NCBI RefSeq assembly: GCF_044542075.1
Contig: NZ_JBITTU010000001.1
Location: 743,466-807,465, forward strand
Direction of reading: 5' to 3'
From: Leeuwenhoekiella sp044542075
GTDB lineage: Bacteria > Bacteroidota > Bacteroidia > Flavobacteriales > Flavobacteriaceae
Length of the DNA: 64,000 nt
Each line of letters begins with the position of its first letter. The first letter of the stretch is position 1. This document shows positions 51,514 to 61,200 of the stretch, in pieces. The notes beneath the pieces were generated by a model that ran no database searches, had not been told where the DNA came from, and saw only the letters and a program-made list of their open reading frames with translations. A program made the position numbers and the translations under genes.

Positions 51514-51521
51514 CAAAAGTA
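51514..51521 (-). promoter_or_regulatory. Possible -7 box of the hemA operon
   Basis: The minus strand reads TACTTTTG (TAnnTTTG) 11 bases before the hemA start codon. The -33 box does not match TTG. The 191-base region between the divergent hemA and AraC genes also has a short GTATC/GATAC inverted pair at about 51555-51574, a possible operator. Confidence 0.45.
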
Positions 51522-51693
51522 TTCCGCAGATTGTTTAAAAAGTAACGCTAGACGTATCATTTTTAACGATACCCGAATAAAAACCTGTTTTTGATCGTAA
51601 AATCCTCAAAATGCCCTAATTTAGTGACGTATTTTAAGCATTAGCGAAGCCTTTTGTTTAGAACAAATCTAAATAAAAACCCTTTTTTAGAAT

Positions 51694-52581
51694 ATGGAAG
51701 CTTTAAAAAATAACGCTCTAGGTTTATATAGTGAAACCAATATTGAAGATGGCTTCTTTATTCTGAAATTTAATAACGATACTTCTGAAAATCAATTAAT
51801 AACGCGTGAGGTTGACAGCAGTTATATACAATTTCACTTTTGTGCAAAAGGATCTTCTGTATTTCAATTTAATGAGGGTAATTATAAACTTCCGCTAGGA
51901 GAGGAGCATTCTTTATTATTGTACAATCCGCAGCGAGATTTACCCATAAATCTTGAGATTACCCCAGACAGCTGGGTGATTTCGGTTTTTATATCAATTA
52001 AAAAATTTCATTCTCTTTTTTCTCGGGAAGCAGATTTTATTACCTTTTTAAGTGATGAAAATCGAGATCGTAAATACTATAAAGATGGAAACATCTCACC
52101 ATCTATGGCGATAGTTTTAAATCAGTTAATGAATTACAATCTGCATCCTTCAATCAAGGCTTTGTATTTTAAAGGAAAGGCTTACGAGTTGTTGAGCTTG
52201 TATTTTAACCGGCCATCTGAAGCAGATACAGAGCAATGTCCGTTTCTGGTTGATGAAGATAATGTCGCAAAAATAAAACGAGCAAAAGATATTATCATCG
52301 CGCGTATGGCAGAGCCACCCTCCCTACAAGAACTTGCAGATGAGATTAACTTAAGTATTAATAAACTTAAGGAAGGTTTTAAGCAAATCTATGGTGACTC
52401 GGTTTACAGCTTTTTGTTTGATTATAAGATGGAAGTCGCCCGGCAATTACTTGCTTCCGGTTCGCATAATGTAAACGAGGTAGGTTTAAAAATAGGGTAC
52501 AGTACCGCCAGTCATTTTATAGCAGCCTTTAAAAAACAATACGGTACAACGCCTAAAAAATACATTCAATCTCTAAACTAA
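51694..52581 (+). CDS. AraC family transcriptional regulator
   Basis: A 295-residue regulator: an N-terminal cupin-like sensor part (about 1-165), then the two helix-turn-helix motifs of AraC (about 195-290; SLQELADEINLSINKLKEGFKQIYG and NEVGLKIGYSTASHFIAAFKKQYGTTPKKY are its core segments). It is divergent from hemA and 4 bases before the ThuA gene. From this position, conserved in Flavobacteriia as I recall, it is likely to control haem synthesis, perhaps by haem or iron. The ligand cannot be read. Confidence 0.88.
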   Translation: MEALKNNALGLYSETNIEDGFFILKFNNDTSENQLITREVDSSYIQFHFCAKGSSVFQFNEGNYKLPLGEEHSLLLYNPQRDLPINLEITPDSWVISVFISIKKFHSLFSREADFITFLSDENRDRKYYKDGNISPSMAIVLNQLMNYNLHPSIKALYFKGKAYELLSLYFNRPSEADTEQCPFLVDEDNVAKIKRAKDIIIARMAEPPSLQELADEINLSINKLKEGFKQIYGDSVYSFLFDYKMEVARQLLASGSHNVNEVGLKIGYSTASHFIAAFKKQYGTTPKKYIQSLN

Positions 52582-52585
52582 TTTT

Positions 52586-53323
52586 ATGAAAAATCTTTTA
52601 TTACTAGTTTTCCTTTCCTCATTGATTTTAAGTTGTAATTCGACTAAAAATGGTGTTTTTCTGACCAAAAAAAATGTGCTGGTTTTTACAAAGACTAATG
52701 GTTTTAGACATGCCTCAATAGAACCCGGAGTTACTGCGTTAAAAGAAATAGCTTCAGAAAATCACTGGGCAGTTCAGCACTCAGAAGATTCATTAATATT
52801 TAATTCTGAAAATTTAAAAAACTTTGATTTAATAGTTTTTCTAAGCACAACCGGTGATATTCTTGGAGAAGAACAACAGGTAGCTTTTCAGAATTATATG
52901 GAAACCGGCGGAAAATTCTTTGGTATTCATGCAGCATCTGATACCGAATATGACTGGCCCTGGTATGGGGAATTTATAGGAGGCTATTTTTTAAGCCATC
53001 CTGAAACTCAAAAAGCCCGTATAAAAAAAATAGAAAATCATAAGACGGTCAAAGCATTTCCGGAGTCTTTTGAGCGTGTAGATGAGTGGTACAATTTTAA
53101 AAACCTGAATCCAAATGTTCATGTAACGCTAACACTTGACGAGTCTTCTTACAAAGGCGGTAAAAATGGGGAGTACCACCCGCATGCCTGGTTTCATAAA
53201 GTAGGGGAAGGTGAAATGTATTACACGGGAGGAGGTCATACTGACGAATCATACACAGAACCTCAATTTAGACAGCATTTAGAAGATGTAATGAAATGGT
53301 TAATTAGTTATTCTAACCAATAG
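52586..53323 (+). CDS. ThuA domain lipoprotein
   Basis: A 245-residue lipoprotein with lipobox Cys17 (LILSC). The mature part is a ThuA-like glutamine amidotransferase-fold domain with KTNGFRHASIEPG (about 33-45), FLSTTGDIL and HAASDTEYDWPWYGEFIGG. ThuA proteins occur in trehalose or other sugar utilisation, with an unclear reaction. It follows the AraC gene by 4 bases, so it is in the same transcript and may be controlled by it. The closeness to hemH could be chance. Confidence 0.83.
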   Translation: MKNLLLLVFLSSLILSCNSTKNGVFLTKKNVLVFTKTNGFRHASIEPGVTALKEIASENHWAVQHSEDSLIFNSENLKNFDLIVFLSTTGDILGEEQQVAFQNYMETGGKFFGIHAASDTEYDWPWYGEFIGGYFLSHPETQKARIKKIENHKTVKAFPESFERVDEWYNFKNLNPNVHVTLTLDESSYKGGKNGEYHPHAWFHKVGEGEMYYTGGGHTDESYTEPQFRQHLEDVMKWLISYSNQ

Positions 53324-53386
53324 AAAACATCAATACACCACCTAACAACCCTTATAGCTTTTCGGTTTTAAAAAGTGGATAAGTCG

Positions 53387-53394
53387 TAGTTTTG
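53387..53394 (+). promoter_or_regulatory. Possible -7 box of hemH
   Basis: TAGTTTTG matches TAnnTTTG, 18 bases before the hemH ATG. The region 20 bases upstream has no TTG. Confidence 0.35.
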
Positions 53395-53412
53395 TAAATC
53401 AAAAAAAAGAAA

Positions 53413-54453
53413 ATGAAAAAAGGAGTACTTATGGTTAATCTGGGATCCCCAGATAGTACAGACCCTAAAGACGTAAAAAAGTACCTTGGGCAGTTTTTGA
53501 TGGATAAACGCGTGATTGATTTCCCTTTGTGGGCACGCACCCTTCTAGTGAAAGGGATTATCCTAAATACACGTCCTAAAAAATCTGCTGAAGCCTATTC
53601 TAAAATCTGGTGGGAAAAAGGGTCTCCGCTCATCGTTTTAAGTGAAATGCTTCAGGAGAAAGTCGCCGATAAAGTTGACGTGCCTGTTGTATTAGCTATG
53701 CGCTACGGAAGCCCGTCTATGATGCAGGGATTACAGGAGCTTAATGATCAGGGTGTTGATGAGGTATTAATTCTGCCGTTATATCCGCAATTTGCGATGG
53801 CAACCACTGAGACTATTTTAGTATTAGCTGAAGAATTGCGTGCAGCGCATTTCCCGAACATGCGATTCTCTGATATTCCGGCGTTTTATAACAAACCCGA
53901 ATATATTGAAGTGCTTTCGCGTAGCATAGAAGAAAAAATTACAGACCTCGATTATGAGATGCTTGTGTTTAGTTATCATGGGGTTCCTGAGCGACACATA
54001 CGTAAAAATGATGTTACTAAAAGCCATTGTAAAATAGATGGTTCTTGCTGTAAAACGCCATCTGCGGCACATCAATTTTGCTACCGCCATCAATGCTACG
54101 AGACCACACGTCAGGTAGCCGAAAAGTTAAATTTAAAAGAAGGAACTTATTTTACTTCGTTTCAATCCCGTTTAGGTTTTGACCCGTGGTTACAACCGTA
54201 CACAGATCGTACAATAGAACGTTTTGGTAAAGAAGGTTTAAAGAAAATGGCAATTGTTACTCCGGCATTTGTAAGCGACTGTTTGGAGACTTTAGAAGAA
54301 ATCGCGATGGAAGGGGAAGAGATCTTTCACGAGATGGGCGGTAAAGAATTCACAACCATACCTTGTTTAAATGATCGTGATGACTGGGCACACGTAGTCG
54401 CCACCTGGATAAATGACTGGGCACTAGTAGAACCCTCTAAAGCAATAGCATAA
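53413..54453 (+). CDS. hemH: Ferrochelatase
   Basis: The 346-residue enzyme inserts ferrous iron into protoporphyrin IX (or a related porphyrin). The signature VNLGSPDSTDP is at the N terminus, and the active-site stretch SYHGVPERH (about 193-201) contains the conserved His. The Cys cluster in KIDGSCCKTPS and the following CYRHQCYETT (about 215-240) may bind a cluster or metal, as known from some bacterial ferrochelatases. A terminator lies 4 bases after the stop. Confidence 0.96.
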   Translation: MKKGVLMVNLGSPDSTDPKDVKKYLGQFLMDKRVIDFPLWARTLLVKGIILNTRPKKSAEAYSKIWWEKGSPLIVLSEMLQEKVADKVDVPVVLAMRYGSPSMMQGLQELNDQGVDEVLILPLYPQFAMATTETILVLAEELRAAHFPNMRFSDIPAFYNKPEYIEVLSRSIEEKITDLDYEMLVFSYHGVPERHIRKNDVTKSHCKIDGSCCKTPSAAHQFCYRHQCYETTRQVAEKLNLKEGTYFTSFQSRLGFDPWLQPYTDRTIERFGKEGLKKMAIVTPAFVSDCLETLEEIAMEGEEIFHEMGGKEFTTIPCLNDRDDWAHVVATWINDWALVEPSKAIA

Positions 54454-54456
54454 TTT

Positions 54457-54487
54457 AATTCCCTCAATTCTTAATTGGGGGAATTTT
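54457..54487 (+). terminator. Terminator of hemH
   Basis: AATTCCCTCAATT (54457-54469) pairs with 54473-54485 with one G-T wobble, loop of 3, and ends in TTTT. Confidence 0.75.
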
Positions 54488-54506
54488 CATTTAAATACAT
54501 ACGTTT

Positions 54507-55847
54507 TTGTTAAAGCCAAACAGATCTGAAGTTTTAGGTACAGAACCCATAAGTACCTTGCTTATAAAACAAGCATTACCGGCTTCAATAGGTATTCTGG
54601 TAATGTCGCTCAATATCCTGGTAGACACCATTTTTGTGGGTAACTGGATAGGCAGTATCGCAATCGCCGCTATTAATGTTGTTCTTCCGGTATCGTTCTT
54701 TATAGCCGCTTTAGGAATGGCAATAGGGATAGGCGGTTCTTCAATTATCTCAAGAGCGTTAGGAGCAAACAATAAAGCTAAAGCATTTAAAACCTTCGGA
54801 AACCAAATTACCATAACCGTGTTGCTCACTGTAGGAATGGTTGTTTTGGGGTTGGTTTTTATAAACGAACTTATTCCCGCTTTTGGGGGTAAAGGAGAAA
54901 TCTTTGAGCCTGCTAAAGTGTATTACCGTATTGTTCTTTATGGTGTGCCGGTTCTGGCGCTTTCGATGATGGGTAACAACGTTATTAGAGCAGAGGGGAA
55001 GCCTAAATTTGCTATGATCGCAATGATTATCCCTTCATTGGGGAATCTAATCCTCGATTATATTTTAATCAATATGCTAGATATGGGGATGGCTGGCGCA
55101 GCCTGGGCAACTACAGCTTCTTATATCTGTTGTTTTCTCTATATCGTTTGGTATTTTTTAAGTGATCATTCAGAATTAAAAATAGATATCAGCCATTTTG
55201 GCCTCGACTGGCCTATACTTAAGGAGATGTCTGCTTTGGGTTTTGTAACACTAGCGAGACAGGCAGTGGTAAGTGTTACCTATTTGTTGATGAATAATAT
55301 TCTGTTTGACCTTGGCGGCGAAGCATCTGTTACAGTTTATGGAATAATAGGTCGTATGCTTATGTTTGCCTTGTTTCCAGTGCTTGGGGTAACTCAGGGA
55401 TTTCTTCCAATTGCCGGATATAATTTTGGGGCAAAAAATTATAACCGCGTACGCGAAAGTATAAAGCTCGCAATAACATACGCTTGTGGTGTTGCACTTT
55501 TAATTTTTGCGCTAATTATGATTTTTCCCGAAGCTATCGTTTCGGTTTTTACACAAGATGCTGCTGTTTTAAGAGATACACCTAATGCTATGCGTTGGGT
55601 TTTTGCGGCTGTGCCGGTAATAGGCATTCAGTTAATAGGTTCGGCTTACTATCAGGCGATAGGTAAAGCGATTCCTGCACTCTTACTTACGTTAACCAGG
55701 CAGGGTTTTTTCTTTATTCCGCTGGTACTCATCTTGCCCAATTATTTTGGAGAATTGGGCGTGTGGATCTCGTTTCCCATAGCAGACGTGCTATCTACAA
55801 TCGTCACCGCTTACTTTCTGTGGCGGGAAACACGTACAAAATTGTAA
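54507..55847 (+). CDS. MATE family efflux transporter
   Basis: A 446-residue membrane protein with 12 hydrophobic helices in two similar halves, the MATE form. The N-terminal half has ASIGILVMSLNILVDTIFVG (about 26-45). Such carriers expel cationic drugs or toxic metabolites against sodium or protons. The start is TTG at 54507, after the hemH terminator; no ATG is at a better place. The following Asp-box gene is 16-63 bases downstream, depending on its start, and probably separate in function. Confidence 0.9.
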   Translation: MLKPNRSEVLGTEPISTLLIKQALPASIGILVMSLNILVDTIFVGNWIGSIAIAAINVVLPVSFFIAALGMAIGIGGSSIISRALGANNKAKAFKTFGNQITITVLLTVGMVVLGLVFINELIPAFGGKGEIFEPAKVYYRIVLYGVPVLALSMMGNNVIRAEGKPKFAMIAMIIPSLGNLILDYILINMLDMGMAGAAWATTASYICCFLYIVWYFLSDHSELKIDISHFGLDWPILKEMSALGFVTLARQAVVSVTYLLMNNILFDLGGEASVTVYGIIGRMLMFALFPVLGVTQGFLPIAGYNFGAKNYNRVRESIKLAITYACGVALLIFALIMIFPEAIVSVFTQDAAVLRDTPNAMRWVFAAVPVIGIQLIGSAYYQAIGKAIPALLLTLTRQGFFFIPLVLILPNYFGELGVWISFPIADVLSTIVTAYFLWRETRTKL

Positions 55848-55910
55848 GGCTTCTCGCATGTATTGATGCGATTGCGTATTTTAGTTAGCTACAAACTAAG
55901 TTTTAAAAAT

Positions 55911-58900
55911 ATGCGATCACTTTTACTCAGAGCTTTTTGCCTAACACTCTTTATTTCAACCTTTGCTACACAGGCTCAGGATATAGATGAATCACTTTAC
56001 GATGCTTTAGAATATAGACTTATAGGCCCTTTTAGAGGTGGGCGTAGTGCGGCTGTCACCGGTGTTCCTGGTAAGCCTAATTTATTTTATTTTGGGGCAA
56101 CAGGTGGCGGAGTGTGGCGTACAAAAGACGGCGGCCGTAGCTGGGATAATATTTCAGATGGTTTTTTTGGCGGAAGTATTGGCGCTGTAGAAGTTGCTAC
56201 CAGTGATCCTAATATTATTTATGTAGGTGGAGGAGAAAATACGCTACGCGGAAACGTTTCTTCTGGCTACGGAATGTGGAAGACTACAGATGCCGGTAAA
56301 ACCTGGCAACAAGCTGGCTTACCAAAAAGCAGGCATATTTCAAAAATACGTATTCACCCTACTAACCCAGATATCGTGTATGCTGCTGTATTGGGAGATA
56401 TTTATAAACCTACACAAGAACGCGGTGTTTATAAATCTACAGATGGCGGTGCAAACTGGTCTAAAGTTCTTTTTGCAAATGAAGACTCGGGAGCAATTGA
56501 TTTAACTTTCGATCCTAATAATCCGCGTATTTTATATGCTTCAACCTGGCATGCGCGCAGAACACCCTACGATTTTACCAGTGGAGGTGCAGGATCTGCC
56601 CTTTGGAAAAGTACAGACAGTGGTTCTACCTGGAAAGAAATATCAGCAAATAAAGGCTTTCCCACAGATACTTTAGGGATTATAGGAGTTGCAGTTTCTC
56701 CGGTAAATTCTGAACGGGTTTTTGCTATCGTAGAAAATAAAGAAAAAGGGGGTTTGTATCGCAGTGAAGACGGTGGTGAAAACTGGTCTATGATTAACGA
56801 CGATCGCAATATTAGACAGCGTGCCTGGTATTACACAAAAGTATATGCAGATACTCAGGATGAGGATGTGGTGTATGTACTTAATGTGAGTTATCACAAA
56901 AGTACAGATGGCGGTAAATCATTTGAAAGTAATAATGCACCGCATGGCGATCATCACGATTTATGGATCGCCCCAGAAGATCCTACACGTATGATTATGG
57001 GTGATGATGGTGGCGCTCAGGTAACTTATGATGGCGGTGAAACCTGGAGTACCTATCACAATCAACCTACCGCACAATTCTATAGAGTTACGACAGACAA
57101 TCAGTTTCCATATCATATTTATGCGGCGCAGCAAGACAACTCTACGGTACGTATCCCGCACCGAACAGATGGTTATAGTATAGGTGAAGACGATTGGGAT
57201 GAGACTGCAGGAGGAGAATCTGCACACATTGCTGTAGATCCTGAAGATGCTGATATTGTTTATGGTGGTAGTTATGATGGGTTTCTAACTCGTGTAAATC
57301 ATAAAAATAACAGTGTACGCTCGGTTTCTGTATGGCCAGATAACCCTATGGGGCACGGTGCAGAAGATATGAAATATCGTTTTCAGTGGAATTTCCCGAT
57401 TATGTTTTCGCGTCACAATCCAGATGTTTTATATACGTATAGCAACAGAGTGCATAAGACCACAAACGAAGGTCAAAGCTGGGAAGTTATTAGTCCAGAT
57501 TTAACTACAGATGATAAATCAAAACAGAAATCTTCGGGTGGCCCTATCACACAGGATAATACTTCGGTAGAATATTACTGTACCATTTTTGCCGCTAATG
57601 AAAGCCCTATAAAAGAGGGCCTCTTATGGACCGGTAGTGATGATGGTTTAGTTCATGTAAGTCGTGACGGCGGTGCAAATTGGGAGAATGTCACGCCTAA
57701 AGGAATGCCAGAGTGGATGATGATAAACAGTATTGAACCAAGCTATTTTGAAGAAGGCACGTGCTACATCGCAGGTACTAAATATAAGACCGGTGATTTT
57801 GCTCCGTATTTATACAAAACCACAGACTACGGAAAAACCTGGAAAAAAATCACAAACGGCATTGCTGGAGAACACTTTACACGTGTAGTTAGAGAAGATC
57901 CCGAGCAGAAAGGATTATTATACGCCGGTACCGAAACCGGAATGTATATTTCATTTGATGCAGGCGCAAACTGGAAACCGTTTCAGTTAAACTTACCTAT
58001 AGTTCCTATTACAGACTTAGCCTTAAAAGACAATAACCTCATTGTCGCAACACAGGGTAGAAGTCTGTATATTATTGATGACTTGAGTGTTTTACACCAG
58101 TTGAATAGTTCTTCAAAAACTGATGCTGTAAAATTATTTAAGCCCAAAGATACCTATAGAATGGATGGCGGAAGTCGTAAAAATGCTAACGACTCAGGAA
58201 CAAATCACCCGGAAGGAGTCATAACTTATTTTTATTTACCGGAATATGATGCAAAAAAAGACAGCATTACGCTTACCTATTTTGATGCTAAAAATGATAC
58301 TATTAAGTCGTACAACAACACGGCAAAAAAAGATAAGCTTGAAGTAGATAAAGGAGCTAATCAATTTAACTGGGATATGACTTACAAAGGTGCAGAACGT
58401 CTTGATGGTATGATCTTATGGTGGGCAAGTACAGAAGGTCCCAAGCAAATTCCTGGAAATTACACCGTAAAACTAAATGTAAATGGTACAGATTATAGTG
58501 CGCCTTATAAAGTAGTTGCAGACCCAAGAAGCGAATCTACATTAGCAGATATGCAGGCACAGTTTGATTTTATTAGTGATGTTAATTCAACAGTAGATCG
58601 AGCACATCAAAGCATCAAGAAAATACGTAATATCAACAGTCAGTTAAGCGCTTTTGAGAAGCAGTATAAAGATAACGCATCTACTAAAGATTTACGAGAC
58701 AAGTCTAAAAAGCTGCGTGAAGATCTTGAAGAGATTGAGAAGGCATTGTACCAAACTAAAAACCGAAGCGGTCAGGATCCTTTAAATTTCCCGATTAGAT
58801 TAACAAATAAACTGGCGCATTTAAATTCGCTGGTAAGTATGGGTGATTTTGCACCAACAGATCAGGATATTGCAGTTAAAAACGAACTTACTCAGCAAAT

Positions 58901-59009
58901 AAACACCCAGTTAACGAGGTTTGATAAGCTTGTAAGCGATGAAGTGACTGCCTTTAACGCAGATTTCAATGCGATGCAATTAAATTATTTATTTATACAG
59001 GAAGATTAG
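55911..59009 (+). CDS. Secreted VPS10/sortilin-like Asp-box repeat protein
   Basis: A 1032-residue protein when started at ATG 55911, which gives a proper signal peptide (about 1-22, ending in TQAQ); an upstream ATG at 55863 would bury it. After the signal lie at least 11 Asp-box motifs of the type S-x-D-x-G-x-x-W (RTKDGGRSW, KSTDGGANW, KTTDYGKTW and others) between about 60 and 720. They form beta-propellers as in sialidases and sortilin. The C-terminal part (about 740-1032) is beta-rich, then a charged helical end. No catalytic Arg triad is evident. Function in glycan or protein binding outside the cell is inference. Confidence 0.83.
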   Translation: MRSLLLRAFCLTLFISTFATQAQDIDESLYDALEYRLIGPFRGGRSAAVTGVPGKPNLFYFGATGGGVWRTKDGGRSWDNISDGFFGGSIGAVEVATSDPNIIYVGGGENTLRGNVSSGYGMWKTTDAGKTWQQAGLPKSRHISKIRIHPTNPDIVYAAVLGDIYKPTQERGVYKSTDGGANWSKVLFANEDSGAIDLTFDPNNPRILYASTWHARRTPYDFTSGGAGSALWKSTDSGSTWKEISANKGFPTDTLGIIGVAVSPVNSERVFAIVENKEKGGLYRSEDGGENWSMINDDRNIRQRAWYYTKVYADTQDEDVVYVLNVSYHKSTDGGKSFESNNAPHGDHHDLWIAPEDPTRMIMGDDGGAQVTYDGGETWSTYHNQPTAQFYRVTTDNQFPYHIYAAQQDNSTVRIPHRTDGYSIGEDDWDETAGGESAHIAVDPEDADIVYGGSYDGFLTRVNHKNNSVRSVSVWPDNPMGHGAEDMKYRFQWNFPIMFSRHNPDVLYTYSNRVHKTTNEGQSWEVISPDLTTDDKSKQKSSGGPITQDNTSVEYYCTIFAANESPIKEGLLWTGSDDGLVHVSRDGGANWENVTPKGMPEWMMINSIEPSYFEEGTCYIAGTKYKTGDFAPYLYKTTDYGKTWKKITNGIAGEHFTRVVREDPEQKGLLYAGTETGMYISFDAGANWKPFQLNLPIVPITDLALKDNNLIVATQGRSLYIIDDLSVLHQLNSSSKTDAVKLFKPKDTYRMDGGSRKNANDSGTNHPEGVITYFYLPEYDAKKDSITLTYFDAKNDTIKSYNNTAKKDKLEVDKGANQFNWDMTYKGAERLDGMILWWASTEGPKQIPGNYTVKLNVNGTDYSAPYKVVADPRSESTLADMQAQFDFISDVNSTVDRAHQSIKKIRNINSQLSAFEKQYKDNASTKDLRDKSKKLREDLEEIEKALYQTKNRSGQDPLNFPIRLTNKLAHLNSLVSMGDFAPTDQDIAVKNELTQQINTQLTRFDKLVSDEVTAFNADFNAMQLNYLFIQED

Positions 59010-59051
59010 TTTTTGAGAACTTCCTCCTTTAAATGATGGGGAAGTAATTTT

Positions 59052-59113
59052 GAATAAAATGAGGGGTGGTTCAGTTTAGTTTATAGCTATTTTGATGCTC
59101 CCCTTTTTTATTC
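59052..59113 (+). terminator. Weak terminator after the Asp-box gene
   Basis: GAATAAAA (59052-59059) pairs with 59106-59113, with GGGG/CCCC inside (59063-59066 with 59100-59103) and a loop of 33 bases. A T run overlaps the 3' arm. The loop length makes the call uncertain. Confidence 0.4.
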
Positions 59114-59141
59114 AACGATATATTAGGTTTATTTTTACCCT

Positions 59142-59690
59142 ATGGAATACTACAATTACCTAAAATCCCTGCATCTTATTTTTATAGTAACCTGGTTTGC
59201 GGGACTTTTTTATGTGCCGCGGTTGTTTATGTATCAGATTGAAGCTTCAGAAAAACAGGAACCAGATCGTAGTATTTTAGGTGATCAACTTGCCTTGATG
59301 ACTAAGCGCCTTTGGAAGATTATAACCTGGCCTTCGATGATTTTAGCAAGTATTTTTGCATTCGGAATGTTACATATTAGCCCGGGACTTTTAGAGCTTC
59401 CGTGGATGCAAATTAAACTGGGGTTTGTGGTTTTACTGTTTGCATATCATTTCAAAAATCATCAGATTTATAAGCAGTTGCAAGCCGGTAATTTTAAGTA
59501 TACCACAAAATTTATGCGCATCTGGAATGAGGGTCCTACACTTATTCTCTTTGCCGTAGTATTTTTAGTAATAACAAAAAGTGCAACCAACTGGATTTGG
59601 GGTTTAGCAGGGCTATTAACGCTTGCGATACTTCTTATGCTAGGAATAAAACTATATAAAAGCATACGCGAAAAAAACCCTAACGCCTGA
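59142..59690 (+). CDS. hemJ: HemJ-type protoporphyrinogen oxidase (CopD-like membrane protein)
   Basis: A 182-residue protein with four to five transmembrane helices. It opens with YYNYLKSLHLIFIVTWFAGL and YVPRLFMYQ, which hold the conserved His and Arg positions of HemJ; WPSMILAS and KLGFVVLLFAYHF follow. HemJ oxidises protoporphyrinogen IX to protoporphyrin IX and replaces HemY or HemG in many bacteria. Its presence completes the route between hemF and hemH of the same window; no hemY or hemG is seen here. The link to the neighbouring kinase gene (28-base gap) is not understood. Confidence 0.82.
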   Translation: MEYYNYLKSLHLIFIVTWFAGLFYVPRLFMYQIEASEKQEPDRSILGDQLALMTKRLWKIITWPSMILASIFAFGMLHISPGLLELPWMQIKLGFVVLLFAYHFKNHQIYKQLQAGNFKYTTKFMRIWNEGPTLILFAVVFLVITKSATNWIWGLAGLLTLAILLMLGIKLYKSIREKNPNA

Positions 59691-59718
59691 CGGCGCGATT
59701 TTTGATACCTTCTAACCC

Positions 59719-61182
59719 ATGAAATTTAACAAGCTTTCGTTACGCCTGCGCATCTTTTTTGGGATGGTTTTCCTCATTCTGGGAGCTTCGATTCTCATTG
59801 GGATTATTAGTGTTGTACAATACAAAGAGGAAGCAAAAGAGTATCACCGAGATCGTTTGTTGCGCAAAGAAGATCAGATTAGAGCAGAGATAGATTACGT
59901 TCTGGACCAGACTTCTTATGAGATAACCGCAAATAACCTCCCTAATATTTTAAGATGGCAACAGAACATATACCGCATTGCAGATGTTCACGAGTTGCCT
60001 ATTAATATCTACGATCTAAAAGGACACCTTTTATTAAAGTCTAAAGACGGCTTTGTTTCAGACACCTTAGAAACAGCGCTCACACCTAAAATTTTAGACG
60101 GTTTAGCTAATTCTCCCACAAAACGATGGGTCGAGCAATTAGAGATAGACGGTGTAAAATATACTTCGTCATACACCTACATAAACGACAATAAATTTAA
60201 GCCGCTTGCGATAATGAATCTACCCTATATACAGGATGATGATTTTATAACCCGCGAGCTCGATGAGTTTCTGCGTAGACTTGCAGAAGGCTATTTGTTT
60301 ATGCTGCTTATTGCTACAGCCTTATCCTATTTTCTATCGCGTTACATTACACGTAGCTTAAAAACCATAGGTGATAAAATGATTGAGACACGTCTCGATA
60401 AACGCAATCAGCGTATTGAGATTGATGATGCCAGTGAAGAGATTAACAACCTGGTGCAGTCTTATAATGGGATGATAGACGAACTCGAAAACTCTGCTGC
60501 GCAACTTGCACAAAGCGAGCGGGAGGCAGCCTGGCGGGAGATGGCAAAACAGGTAGCACACGAGATTAAAAATCCGTTGACACCTATGCGCTTAACCGTA
60601 CAAAGTTTTCAACGCAGATTTGATCCTGAAGACCCTGATATTCACAAAAAGTTAGATGAGTACAGCAAAACCTTGATTCAGCAGATAGACACGATGAGTT
60701 CTATAGCAGAGGCTTTTTCTAACTTCGCTAAAATGCCTGCGCAGCAAAATGAAACGTTGAATGTGGTTTTTGTAACTAAGCTGGCGCTCGATATTTTTAC
60801 AGAACCCTATTTGACTTTTGTTTCGGAAGAAGAAGAGATTACCGCAAAATTTGATCGTACCCAGTTGATTCGGGTGATTACAAATCTTGTTAAAAATGCT
60901 ACTCAGGCGACCGAAGATACTCCAGATCCTAAAATACGGGTTGAGGTAAAGCGGGAAGACGGTATGGTATGTATTCTGGTTTGCGATAATGGTCATGGTA
61001 TTTCAGAAGATCTTGCAGAAAAAGTTTTTGAACCTAAATTCACCACAAAATCAAGTGGAATGGGACTAGGACTGGCGATGGTTAAAAATATCGTGGAAAC
61101 CTATAACGGAACCATTACCTTTACTTCTAAAGCGGAACGAGGAACTGTTTTTAAAGTGTCTTTTCCGCAGGCAATTGTCTAA
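59719..61182 (+). CDS. Sensor histidine kinase, NtrY-like
   Basis: A 487-residue membrane kinase. Two helices (about 11-33 and 192-213) flank a periplasmic sensor loop of about 160 residues; a HAMP domain (about 214-265), an HisKA dimerisation domain with the phospho-acceptor His281 in VAHEIKNPLTP, and a HATPase domain with NLVKNATQA, CDNGHGIS and GMGLGLAMVKNI follow. The layout resembles NtrY. The partner response regulator is not adjacent. It starts 28 bases after hemJ and is followed by the enoyl-CoA hydratase gene. Confidence 0.93.
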   Translation: MKFNKLSLRLRIFFGMVFLILGASILIGIISVVQYKEEAKEYHRDRLLRKEDQIRAEIDYVLDQTSYEITANNLPNILRWQQNIYRIADVHELPINIYDLKGHLLLKSKDGFVSDTLETALTPKILDGLANSPTKRWVEQLEIDGVKYTSSYTYINDNKFKPLAIMNLPYIQDDDFITRELDEFLRRLAEGYLFMLLIATALSYFLSRYITRSLKTIGDKMIETRLDKRNQRIEIDDASEEINNLVQSYNGMIDELENSAAQLAQSEREAAWREMAKQVAHEIKNPLTPMRLTVQSFQRRFDPEDPDIHKKLDEYSKTLIQQIDTMSSIAEAFSNFAKMPAQQNETLNVVFVTKLALDIFTEPYLTFVSEEEEITAKFDRTQLIRVITNLVKNATQATEDTPDPKIRVEVKREDGMVCILVCDNGHGISEDLAEKVFEPKFTTKSSGMGLGLAMVKNIVETYNGTITFTSKAERGTVFKVSFPQAIV

Positions 61183-61200
61183 AAACTAAATAGTATAATC

